Positions 8,326 through 15,572 of a stretch of 23,031 nucleotides of DNA are shown piece by piece (positions within the stretch are counted from its first letter, which is position 1; every line of letters starts with the position of its first letter). The DNA lies in the NCBI GenBank assembly GCA_003175865.1, contig PSRF01000083.1:1-23031 (forward strand), in the 5' to 3' direction. Both the position numbers and the translations under genes were made by a program. Below the pieces are notes generated by a model. That model was not told the DNA's origin and made no database searches. It worked only from the letters and a program-made list of their open reading frames with translations. The stretch is from Blastocatellia bacterium (GTDB lineage Bacteria; Acidobacteriota; Blastocatellia; Pyrinomonadales; Pyrinomonadaceae).

Positions 8326-9054
8326 GTGTTTTGGAATACGTCAAATCGCCTGATCGTTACCGCAATCGCAGCGTTAGGTTGCACCCTATTAATCACAACT
8401 GACTGCTTAGCACAAACGCAAGACCCACAAGTCGCAAATCAGTTTTGGCCCTCACTCAACGTAAACTTTGAACTCAACAGTCGTGCTCGCATCACCGGAG
8501 TTGTTGAAAAGCATAGCGGCGAGGACGCTTTTTACGAACAGGCCAAATTCGGTGTCACTTTCAGTTACCGAATGCGAAGAATTCGAAAGCATCTGTTTGG
8601 AGACGTTGATAAAGAAAATGAGTACAACCTGAGCGTTGCGGTCGGTTATGAATTTAGAGAAACAGATGATGGTGGCACGATCAAACACGAAAATCGCTTG
8701 TTGATACAATCGACGCCGAAGTACATTTTGCCCTGGCACATTCTTTTGCAAAATCGGAACAGGATTGAGTTTCGTTGGATAGATGCCGAGTACAACTTTC
8801 GTTATCGGAATAAGCTGATCGTTGACGTTCCTCTCAAGATCAGGGGCTTCCGAATCACTCCATTCACGTCGGGCGAGTTGTTTTGGGACCGTAATCGTAA
8901 GGCATGGAACCAGAATCAATATGCCTTCGGTGTGCGCTGGCCACTCAGAAAATGGTTTGGCGTTGATACCTACTACATGCGGCAGAACTGTACCACCTGC
9001 ACCTCGGATCCACTCAACATCTTCGGTATAACCACTAATCTGTATTTCCGGTAG
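8326..9054 (+). CDS. DUF2490-type outer-membrane beta-barrel protein
   Basis: 242 residues with a Sec signal peptide: hydrophobic segment about 8-26 (RLIVTAIAALGCTLLITTDC) and probable cleavage after CLA at 27-29. The mature part alternates polar and aromatic residues in short strands (YNLSVAVGYEF, RNRIEFRW, NFRYRNKLIVDVPL, NQYAFGVRW) and ends in an aromatic strand, LYFR. This matches DUF2490 outer-membrane proteins, whose function is not established. A CTTC motif (CTTC in NCTTCTSDP) near the C-terminus could form a disulfide. The GTG start at 8326 directly follows an in-frame TGA at 8323-8325, and no later start would keep the signal peptide. No clear ribosome site is seen. It seems to be a single-gene unit, followed nine bases later by a palindromic repeat. 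Barrel class is fairly sure; transport or structural role is unknown. Confidence 0.75.
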   Translation: MFWNTSNRLIVTAIAALGCTLLITTDCLAQTQDPQVANQFWPSLNVNFELNSRARITGVVEKHSGEDAFYEQAKFGVTFSYRMRRIRKHLFGDVDKENEYNLSVAVGYEFRETDDGGTIKHENRLLIQSTPKYILPWHILLQNRNRIEFRWIDAEYNFRYRNKLIVDVPLKIRGFRITPFTSGELFWDRNRKAWNQNQYAFGVRWPLRKWFGVDTYYMRQNCTTCTSDPLNIFGITTNLYFR

Positions 9055-9063
9055 ACTGGAATA

Positions 9064-9082
9064 CCACCGGCTTGTCCGGTGG
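9064..9082 (-). repeat. Palindromic REP-like repeat, copy 1 (inverted)
   Basis: Perfect 7-bp stem CCACCGG/CCGGTGG with loop CTTGT. The loop is the reverse complement of ACAAG, so this copy is inverted relative to copies 2 and 3. It sits nine bases after the DUF2490 stop and could help end transcription, although no T-run follows. Confidence 0.7.
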
Positions 9083-9196
9083 AGAGTTACGTTGGCTGCT
9101 ACGCCAATTCCTATCACTCTGAAGATGCCATCGCCTTGCGCTGTGGAGTATCAGATTGGATGCGATTCGGCCGCGCGGAGCGAGTAACGTGAAACT

Positions 9197-9215
9197 CCAC
9201 GGGACAAGCCCGTGG
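9197..9215 (+). repeat. Palindromic REP-like repeat, copy 2
   Basis: Perfect 7-bp stem CCACGGG/CCCGTGG with loop ACAAG. Relative to copies 1 and 3 both arms change together (CCGG to CGGG and its complement), a compensatory change that keeps the stem. Flanks CTCC...CATCTCC are shared with the other copies. Confidence 0.7.
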
Positions 9216-9261
9216 CATCTCCAATCTATTTGTCACTTTCTCTAGCACCAATCATGAGAAT

Positions 9262-9280
9262 CCACCGGGCAAGCCGGTGG
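9262..9280 (+). repeat. Palindromic REP-like repeat, copy 3
   Basis: Perfect 7-bp stem CCACCGG/CCGGTGG with loop GCAAG, followed by TATCC, which is also next to copy 1 when that copy is read in the same orientation. It lies 52 bases before the dehydrogenase-like gene. Confidence 0.7.
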
Positions 9281-9331
9281 TATCCTTATTGTCTTCAGCG
9301 CGTGTTGATGTTTACTTAATACACTACGACT

Positions 9332-11077
9332 ATGAGCAAAGGTGAGACATATTTAATCCTGGGTGGCGGTGGGATGATTGGAGCGCAAGTGGTCCACCGC
9401 ATTTGTCGTGAGCTGCAACCACGCGCAGTGATCGTCTGCTCTCGTGAGCTATCTGAGGTGCAGGAGATCATCGATCACAGTCGGCAGTCTTTTCCTAATG
9501 TCAAGTTTGTTGGTTTTGGCGGCGATGTGTTTTTGCGCGCTGAGTGGAATGAAGATGAAGAAAAGCTTCATCTCAGTCGTGGTCAGTTGATGGACTCGGC
9601 TGAGTCGCGTGCTGATTTGTTTGACGATGTCTTTCACGACTTTGACGCCGCTTATTTACGTTCACAACTGACAAAATTAATTCTTCAGCACAAGCCTGAC
9701 GTCGTCGTCGATAGCATCAACACCGCGACAGCAATTAGCTATCAGGATGTTTACACCGGTTCGGAAATAGCAAAAGGTAGTTTCGACGAACTACAGAAAC
9801 GTCTTGTTAACGAAGTCGATGTCGAGCAGTTAAAGATACAAACGGCTAGTGTCGGCAGAGATCTGGAAGCGCTCTTGATCTCACAATCCATCCCACAACT
9901 TATTCGGCATGTCCTCATCATGCAACGAGCCATGACTGAAGCAGGAACACGTCTTTATCTGAAGATTGGTACGACGGGAACTGGTGGAATGGGATTGAAC
10001 ATCCCCTACACGCACTCCGAAGACAAACCATCTGCACGACTAATGACAAAGACGGCGATCGGTTTTGCGCACACCGGGTTGATGTTTCTGATGGCCCGCA
10101 CACCGGGTGGTCCAATAGTCAAGGAACTAAAACCAGCCGCGATGGTTGGTTACAACAATATCAGTCGCCGTGTTATCTGCGAGCGCGCGAAGCAGGGAGC
10201 TCCGCTACATCTGTTTGCCAGTAATCAGGAGGCATTGCGAGATACCCTCGTCTTGAAAGACAAAGAAGATTTGTACGAACGACTTGAACCCATGCAGATG
10301 GTTGTTATTGATACTGGTGAAAATGGACTTTTTACAAAAGGGGAGTTCGAGACGATCACCCACATGGGCCAGATGGAATTCATCACTCCTGAAGAGATTG
10401 CGCGACACGCTGTGCTTGAGATCAAAGGCAGCAACACTGGTTACGATGTGATTGCTGCAGTTGATAGCACTGTGATGAACCCGACGTATCGAGCCGGTAA
10501 TCTCAGACATTTAGCATTGGAAGAGGCAGAGAGCCTTGAGCGACAGTTTGCCTCCGAAGGAGACTCACCTTCTGTCGCGTTGGGTTGGCTAGGTCCACCG
10601 GAGATCGGCAAGCTCCTTTGGGAGGCACATCTCTTGAAGGTTCGATTCAACACATTGAAACGAGTGTTGGATCAATCACCCGAAACACTCGCTGCTGAGA
10701 TCTCTTCATTGATTGAGAACAACACCAAGCTGCGAAACACGATCAACTCAGTTGGTTTGCCAATCTTGACGCCTGATGGTCAGTCGTTAATTAGAGGACC
10801 ACACATTCGCATTCCCGAAGTACCGGGAGCGAACACTGTTAACGTCACGCCCGAGAACATCGACAAGTGGGCTGCTAAAGGTTGGGTCGATCTGCGACCG
10901 CAAAACTTTGCACGTTGGCGCGAGCGATTCACGAAAATGTCGGGTCGACCCTGGCGACTGGACGAACAAGGGTCTGCTGGAATCAAACGCGAAGCCTATC
11001 CTCATGAAGACATCAGGGTCGGTGCAGTGGTGGGCTGGATCTTCAATAATGAGATCCTTGGCTATCGGATTAAGTGA
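9332..11077 (+). CDS. NAD(P)-binding Rossmann-fold dehydrogenase/epimerase-like protein
   Basis: 581 residues, beginning with a Rossmann dinucleotide-binding loop GGGGMIGAQV at 11-20 after strand YLIL, as in epimerase/short-chain dehydrogenase folds. The next strand (AVIVCSR) ends in SR rather than an acidic residue, which might favour NADP(H). A later strand, KPDVVVDSINTATAISY, is the usual position of the active-site floor of such enzymes. I see no clear YxxxK catalytic pair. The remaining ~400 residues are longer than a standard epimerase and contain a glycine-rich segment (GTTGTGGMGLNIPY). No signal peptide or membrane segment is seen, so it should be cytosolic. The ATG at 9332 has no strong ribosome site. 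It seems to stand alone, with palindromic repeats before it and a long hairpin after it. Fold is fairly sure; substrate and pathway are unknown. Confidence 0.65.
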   Translation: MSKGETYLILGGGGMIGAQVVHRICRELQPRAVIVCSRELSEVQEIIDHSRQSFPNVKFVGFGGDVFLRAEWNEDEEKLHLSRGQLMDSAESRADLFDDVFHDFDAAYLRSQLTKLILQHKPDVVVDSINTATAISYQDVYTGSEIAKGSFDELQKRLVNEVDVEQLKIQTASVGRDLEALLISQSIPQLIRHVLIMQRAMTEAGTRLYLKIGTTGTGGMGLNIPYTHSEDKPSARLMTKTAIGFAHTGLMFLMARTPGGPIVKELKPAAMVGYNNISRRVICERAKQGAPLHLFASNQEALRDTLVLKDKEDLYERLEPMQMVVIDTGENGLFTKGEFETITHMGQMEFITPEEIARHAVLEIKGSNTGYDVIAAVDSTVMNPTYRAGNLRHLALEEAESLERQFASEGDSPSVALGWLGPPEIGKLLWEAHLLKVRFNTLKRVLDQSPETLAAEISSLIENNTKLRNTINSVGLPILTPDGQSLIRGPHIRIPEVPGANTVNVTPENIDKWAAKGWVDLRPQNFARWRERFTKMSGRPWRLDEQGSAGIKREAYPHEDIRVGAVVGWIFNNEILGYRIK

Positions 11078-11124
11078 GTTACCGGTTTAAAGCAAATTGC
11101 AAAACATCGGAGCTCAAGTAGGGG

Positions 11125-11212
11125 AAGCCAGAGCGGTAGCGACGCGTAGCTAACAGGCAACTTTGTTCCTTATGGTTGCGTAATAGCTAACCGTCGCTAC
11201 CGCTTTGGGCTT
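11125..11212. terminator. Long cruciform between convergent genes, probable bidirectional terminator
   Basis: AGCGGTAGCGACG (11132-11144) pairs perfectly over 13 bp with CGTCGCTACCGCT (11192-11204). The stem extends outward by AAGCC/GGCTT (11125-11129 and 11208-11212) and inward by TAGCTA/TAGCTA (11147-11152 and 11184-11189) and GCAAC/GTTGC (11157-11161 and 11175-11179). On the plus strand it ends in GGGCTTTT. It sits between the stop of the dehydrogenase-like gene and the stop of the convergent 197-residue gene. It could also be a copy of a genome-wide stem-loop repeat. Confidence 0.65.
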
Positions 11213-11240
11213 TTACTTAAGTTGTCTGAGAACGGGCTAC

Positions 11241-11834
11241 TCAACAGCGATCAGACTCAAGCCGAAATTCAAACACGTGCTCAGCAACTGTCCGACCGTA
11301 CTTCATTTTTGTTAGTGTTCCCCGTAAGACCGCAATGTTCTTATCCGCAGCATACACGAGGTTCTTCCGTAGAAACTCTCCTTCAAATCGATAAGAGTAT
11401 GGCCCACCGTCGGCTGGTTCAGTTTCAAACACCACACGCCGTTCAGTCACGAATCCAAACAAGGTAGTCTGATAGTCGCCAGTTTCTGTATCAAGGTCAA
11501 TGTAACCCGACATCCCATCACGGTTGATTTCGGTCAGTGCCAGTCCGAGCGAATTGACCTCTCGAAACTCCTTTGGCTTTCGACCCATGATCACGTAACC
11601 ACCGTCTGGGGTGAACTTGGCAGCGTCGTAGTCAAAGATCAGTTTCGGCGTCGGAATTGCCACCGGTGTTGGTGTTGAGGGAAGCGATGTTGGTGCAGCA
11701 GTCACAATTGTCGATTCACAGTTTTGATGTTCTATAGCTTTTGGTGGCGACTGTTTCGACAGCATGCGATTAAGACCTACTGACGAAAGAAAGCAGATCA
11801 TCATCACGGCGATATGCAAGACTAAACTTCGCAT
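11241..11834 (-). CDS. Small membrane-anchored or exported protein of unknown function
   Basis: 197 residues. Residues about 4-21 (LVLHIAVMMICFLSSVGL) form one hydrophobic segment, either an uncleaved anchor or a signal peptide. Residues about 40-65 are a Thr/Pro/Ala-rich linker (TSLPSTPTPVAIPTP). The rest reads as a compact, mainly beta domain (FDYDAAKFTPDGG, SGYIDLDTETGDYQTTLFGF, RRVVFETEP, YRFEGEF) and ends in HVFEFRLESDRC. I do not recognise a named family. The layout of anchor, flexible linker and globular domain places the domain in the periplasm or outside. A strong AGGAGGA ribosome site six bases before the ATG at 11834 supports the gene and its start. It is transcribed alone, convergent with the dehydrogenase-like gene across a long hairpin and divergent from the receptor operon. 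Confidence 0.75.
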   Translation of the reverse strand: MRSLVLHIAVMMICFLSSVGLNRMLSKQSPPKAIEHQNCESTIVTAAPTSLPSTPTPVAIPTPKLIFDYDAAKFTPDGGYVIMGRKPKEFREVNSLGLALTEINRDGMSGYIDLDTETGDYQTTLFGFVTERRVVFETEPADGGPYSYRFEGEFLRKNLVYAADKNIAVLRGTLTKMKYGRTVAEHVFEFRLESDRC

Positions 11835-11840
11835 TGCAGT

Positions 11841-11847
11841 TCCTCCT
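11841..11847 (-). promoter_or_regulatory. Shine-Dalgarno site of the 197-residue protein gene
   Basis: AGGAGGA on the minus strand, six bases before the ATG at 11834. It is the best ribosome site in the window. Confidence 0.85.
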
Positions 11848-12120
11848 CATGACTGCGAAGGTAACCGTCTATGGAGCGAAGTTCACACGTCAGAACCAAC
11901 ACCGTCACAGTGTGGCTACCAACACCTGAGGGTCATCCGGAAATACCTTTTGGTCGTTCCGTTAGAGAACTTCAGTGCTGAAACTGTCAATCTTGCGAAC
12001 GCCTTCCTTATTTAATAAACTCCCACTCAAGTAGAGCCCTAATAGAACAGACCGCCCCAAACGTCTGCTCTGCGAGGAGGATCGTTGTCCCCATGCAACG
12101 GTCTTAAGTGTAACTGTGTG

Positions 12121-12169
12121 ATGAGAAAACCCCTCCAAGCCCCGGGTTTGCTCTCACTCGTTTTCTCAT
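12121..12169 (+). promoter_or_regulatory. 10-bp inverted repeat with competing inner stem, upstream of receptor operon
   Basis: ATGAGAAAAC (12121-12130) and GTTTTCTCAT (12160-12169) are perfect reverse complements. Inside them AAACCC (12127-12132) can pair with GGGTTT (12144-12149), and the two stems share bases 12127-12130, so they exclude each other. This is about 90 bases before the receptor start. It could be an RNA switch, an attenuator or a protein-binding palindrome; the sequence does not decide. Confidence 0.35.
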
Positions 12170-12259
12170 AAATTAACGATCGTCAATTAAGTCGTTCGCT
12201 GTCTTAATCCCCTAACTTCGGCGAACTTCACGTTTAAGCGCGCGGGAAATGGTCTGACT

Positions 12260-15200
12260 GTGGACCCGTGCTTGTTTACTGAGGAAGTAGTGTTTCATTC
12301 CGCCCCCTTAACACCCTCGCCGTCTGCGCGATCACCCCTGATTGCGCTCTTCTTTCGGTTGTCCGCCGCCGCTTTTCTCTGTGCCAAAGTAACTAGACTT
12401 CTGTTTGTCATTACCTCTGTCTTTCTCGGCTTATCGGTCGGTGCTCAAATTGTTTTGGCCCAGGCTGATGTCGCAAAAGCGACAATGAAAGGCGTGGTGA
12501 TAGATCAGTCCGATTCACCAGTAGCGAACGCAACGATCACTGTCAGCGACACACAACGCGGTATTGCGCGAAGCTCCAAAACCGATGATGAAGGCAACTA
12601 CAGGCTGCCAATACTCCAACCAGGTGTTTACGAATTGCGTGTCGACGCTGCAGGTTTTAAACCGCAGGTTCTGCACAAAGTAGTGTTGACGGTTGGGCAA
12701 ATCAGCGTCCATGACATCAAACTCGAGCTCAATCCCATCAACGAGTTAGTAAACATAAGAGAACTGCCGTCGCTTGTTGAGACTGAGCGCACGCAACAAT
12801 CTGAAACGATCGAACGACGTCAGATCGCCAACTTGCCGAACCTGCCGCGTAACTTCACGTCTTATATTTTCACATTGCCAGGAGTGGCTGACGTCGCATC
12901 TGCACGTGTCCAGCAAACCCGTGTCGCTCCGACACCAAACTCTGGTTTTTCAGTTGGAGGAGGGAATGGGCGAGGAAATTACATCTCCATTGATGGCGGT
13001 GAGAATGATTCAGGAGTAGGCAGTTTAAGAATACGAAACCTCAGCGTCGAAGCAGTGCAGGAGTTTCAGGTTAACCGCAATGCTTACACAGCCGAATACG
13101 GGTTTTCGATGGGAACAGCAATAAACGTAGTCACGCGAAGTGGCGCGAATGCATTTCATGGATCTGGTTATCTGTTCTATCGATCTGAAAAGACGGCCGC
13201 GCGCGATCCTTTGAATACAACTGGACAGAAAGCGCACGAGCAACGCATTTCACCTGGATTCACGTTTAGTGGTCCACTTGCGAGAAATAAAGCTTTCTTC
13301 TTTACGTCTTTTGAAGCGCTCAGGTATGACGTTGACAGGCTTCGTTCTTACACAAGTAACACCAGTCTTCTTCAGCCAACGGGGGCGCAATCAGTCTATC
13401 TCCAGAGTCTTATATCTGGACCAAGTGCCACCGATACGACGCGACGCATCGCTTCTCAATTGCGGTCAGCGCTAACCACAACAAACTATGCGACGACAAT
13501 GCAGTTGCTCCAGAAAAGCGAGGGACGATTCACCGCGCCCACCAGAACCTACAATTGGACCACAAGACTCGATTACAACCACGGTGGACGAAACTTTCTA
13601 AACGGAAGATTCACTCTTGCCAAAGAAGACAATAATCTGCTGAGTAGTAACAACGTTGAGTCTCCAACGGATGCAATTCTTGAGCGACTTGATGATTACA
13701 CGGCGGTTGGTACGTGGGGCCACATTTTTAGAGACGGCCTAATCAACCAATTTCGTGCTCAGTTTTCTTTCGACGATTACAAACAAGTTTCAGCCGCTCC
13801 GGAAAGTACGCTTATTCGCATTGCGGGTTTGATTGATTACGGACGGGTGCTAACAATTCCATCAGTGACCCGTCAGAAGCGCTATCAGTTTGACGAAGTG
13901 ATCAATTGGAGTCGAGGAAAACAAGATTTCAAGTTCGGCGCTTCTTATCGTCCGGTTGATGCAGACCTCGTTAACGAATTGGGTTTTGGTGGCATCTTTA
14001 CTTTCGCGGCCGGCCAACCAGTTACTCGTGCACTTTCGCCGATTGATGCCGCGTTCCTCACTGGCCCACTTGCTCCTCCGGCGGATACGACTCTGACTTC
14101 ACTTCAAGCATTCGACCTGGGTATCCCTTCGAACTGGCAACAAGGTTTCGGAAACCCTGGTTTCCACGCGTGGCAACAGACTTTTGGTTCTTTCGCCGAA
14201 GTCTCATGGCGAATGACGCCACGTTTCATAGTGAACCTCGGCGCACGTCTCAATTTTGACGGGGAACCCAAGCCGCTTGATCACAACCTTAGCATCTCAC
14301 CACGTGTAGGCTTCGCGTGGGATCCGTTTGGAAAGGGCAGGACCGTACTTCGAGGTGGATTTGGGACGTTCTACGCTCCTGTCTCGCTGCAGGTTTTAAG
14401 TGCGGCTACGCTCCAAAGTGATAGCGGTCAATTTATCAACCTTCAATCGAGGACCCTTCAGGATGGGGCACAATCAACACAGGCGCTCTGGGCCTTTGGG
14501 GTAAATCTCGGAAAACTACCGTTAGTGGCACTGAGCGATCAGGACGTGCGGGCGTTCGGAATCACACCTGGACCACAACAACCAAATCGTCGCATCGCAG
14601 AAGCGGCCGCCGATTACAACAATCCTTACGCTGTTCAGGCCAGCCTGGGGCTCTCGCAGGACATTGGTCATGGTCTGGTGCTTGAAGTGGCAGGTCAGAT
14701 GTATCACGGTGTTCACTTGCCGATTGCAATCGAGGGTAATTACCGAGAGAGCGGTCAATTCGTGTCAGTGCCTGGCCTGCCCGGAAGTGATCTCTTTGGG
14801 CCGCGATTGGAGCGCATCGATCCTTCTATCTCACAGAAGATAATTCACTCATCTGAAGGCAATTCAATTTACTATGGAATGACGTCTTCTTTGGTTAAGC
14901 GGTTCAGCAAGGGATTTCAATTTCGTGCCAGTTACACGTATAGCAAAGCGATCGACGATGTACTCGATTTCACTGGTGCTTCGACTCCCTACCTGCCGAC
15001 ACGACGTTATGTTGATCGAGGATTGTCTGGTTACGATCTTCGCCATAGTTTCATTTTTAGCGGGAGCTACGAAACTCCATTTAGCGGTACTTCAAATGAG
15101 AACTGGCTTGCTCGAGCGCTCGCTCACGTCACGCTGAGTCCTATCGCGACTCTTCGTAGCGGATTCCCATTCAATTTATATATTGGGCGCGATGTTAATG

Positions 15201-15565
15201 GTGATTTGAACACCACTGACCGACCATATTATGCACCTCGCAATTCTGGACGTGGCGAGAACTACTACAACGTCGATCTGAGATTCAGTAAACGATTCTA
15301 TTTTCATCCGAATTCGGAAGGGGCAAACGCAGAGGTTATTGTCGAGGCAACAAATTTTTTCAATCACCCCAACTTTCTCCGCGTTAATGACGTAGTTTGC
15401 GGCACGACAGCCCAACCGGGGTTCATCAACGGGTGTGATCCGAAATTTCTAACAGGCCCATTTGACTTCAGGGGAATACCAGGTCTTCCACCGACAGCTC
15501 CTTTAGGGTTTGTCACGGCAGCCTCGGCGCGACAATTTCAGTTCGGACTCAAGTTTGAGTTGTAA
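12260..15565 (+). CDS. Oar-like TonB-dependent outer-membrane receptor with N-terminal carboxypeptidase-regulatory-like domain
   Basis: 1101 residues from the GTG at 12260. A signal peptide is read at about 45-68 (TRLLFVITSVFLGLSVG, cleavage near VLAQ-AD). Residues about 74-156 are a carboxypeptidase-regulatory-like beta-sandwich (GVVIDQSDSPVANATITV, TDDEGNYRLPILQPGVYELRV). A plug follows at about 185-300 (GNYISIDGGEND, SVEAVQEFQVNRNAYTAEYG, INVVTRSGANAFHG), then a long barrel ending RQFQFGLKFEL. This is the Oar-type layout common in Acidobacteriota; such receptors import or sense bulky substrates with energy from TonB. I see no clear TonB box. The n-region before the signal peptide is unusually long, so the true start may be later: GTG 12290 has GAGGA four bases upstream. 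Seven bases after its stop comes the histidine-kinase start, which suggests co-transcription and a shared ligand. Ligand is unknown. Confidence 0.92.
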   Translation: MDPCLFTEEVVFHSAPLTPSPSARSPLIALFFRLSAAAFLCAKVTRLLFVITSVFLGLSVGAQIVLAQADVAKATMKGVVIDQSDSPVANATITVSDTQRGIARSSKTDDEGNYRLPILQPGVYELRVDAAGFKPQVLHKVVLTVGQISVHDIKLELNPINELVNIRELPSLVETERTQQSETIERRQIANLPNLPRNFTSYIFTLPGVADVASARVQQTRVAPTPNSGFSVGGGNGRGNYISIDGGENDSGVGSLRIRNLSVEAVQEFQVNRNAYTAEYGFSMGTAINVVTRSGANAFHGSGYLFYRSEKTAARDPLNTTGQKAHEQRISPGFTFSGPLARNKAFFFTSFEALRYDVDRLRSYTSNTSLLQPTGAQSVYLQSLISGPSATDTTRRIASQLRSALTTTNYATTMQLLQKSEGRFTAPTRTYNWTTRLDYNHGGRNFLNGRFTLAKEDNNLLSSNNVESPTDAILERLDDYTAVGTWGHIFRDGLINQFRAQFSFDDYKQVSAAPESTLIRIAGLIDYGRVLTIPSVTRQKRYQFDEVINWSRGKQDFKFGASYRPVDADLVNELGFGGIFTFAAGQPVTRALSPIDAAFLTGPLAPPADTTLTSLQAFDLGIPSNWQQGFGNPGFHAWQQTFGSFAEVSWRMTPRFIVNLGARLNFDGEPKPLDHNLSISPRVGFAWDPFGKGRTVLRGGFGTFYAPVSLQVLSAATLQSDSGQFINLQSRTLQDGAQSTQALWAFGVNLGKLPLVALSDQDVRAFGITPGPQQPNRRIAEAAADYNNPYAVQASLGLSQDIGHGLVLEVAGQMYHGVHLPIAIEGNYRESGQFVSVPGLPGSDLFGPRLERIDPSISQKIIHSSEGNSIYYGMTSSLVKRFSKGFQFRASYTYSKAIDDVLDFTGASTPYLPTRRYVDRGLSGYDLRHSFIFSGSYETPFSGTSNENWLARALAHVTLSPIATLRSGFPFNLYIGRDVNGDLNTTDRPYYAPRNSGRGENYYNVDLRFSKRFYFHPNSEGANAEVIVEATNFFNHPNFLRVNDVVCGTTAQPGFINGCDPKFLTGPFDFRGIPGLPPTAPLGFVTAASARQFQFGLKFEL

Positions 15566-15572
15566 CGAGTGT

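Larger units (their letters stand above)
11835..12259. other. 425-base divergent intergenic and leader region
   Basis: The region separates the minus-strand small-protein gene from the receptor operon. It holds a short hairpin CAGAC/GTCTG (12049-12053 and 12063-12067), an isolated AGGAGG (12075-12080) and a 10-bp perfect inverted repeat (12121-12130 and 12160-12169). The plus-strand frame 11764-12015 overlaps the start of the minus-strand gene and has no family resemblance, so it is left out. No promoter is clear by eye. Confidence 0.5.

Noticed and set aside
8452..9117. 221-codon minus-strand frame opposite the DUF2490 gene
   Set aside because: It lies wholly opposite a gene with a signal peptide and barrel pattern, and its protein has no recognisable motif or ribosome site.
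9064..9280. The three palindromes as a CRISPR array
   Set aside because: Spacings are irregular (114 and 46 bases between copies), one copy is inverted, and no cas gene is present.
871..12259. Sigma-54 (-24/-12) promoters in the intergenic regions
   Set aside because: I looked for GG-N10-GC with TGGCAC/TTGC context before the genes and found only mismatched or wrongly spaced candidates.
15510..15572. Upstream TTG start for the histidine kinase
   Set aside because: It overlaps the receptor gene by 56 bases and puts 21 polar residues before a signal peptide; the ATG at 15573 follows the receptor stop directly.
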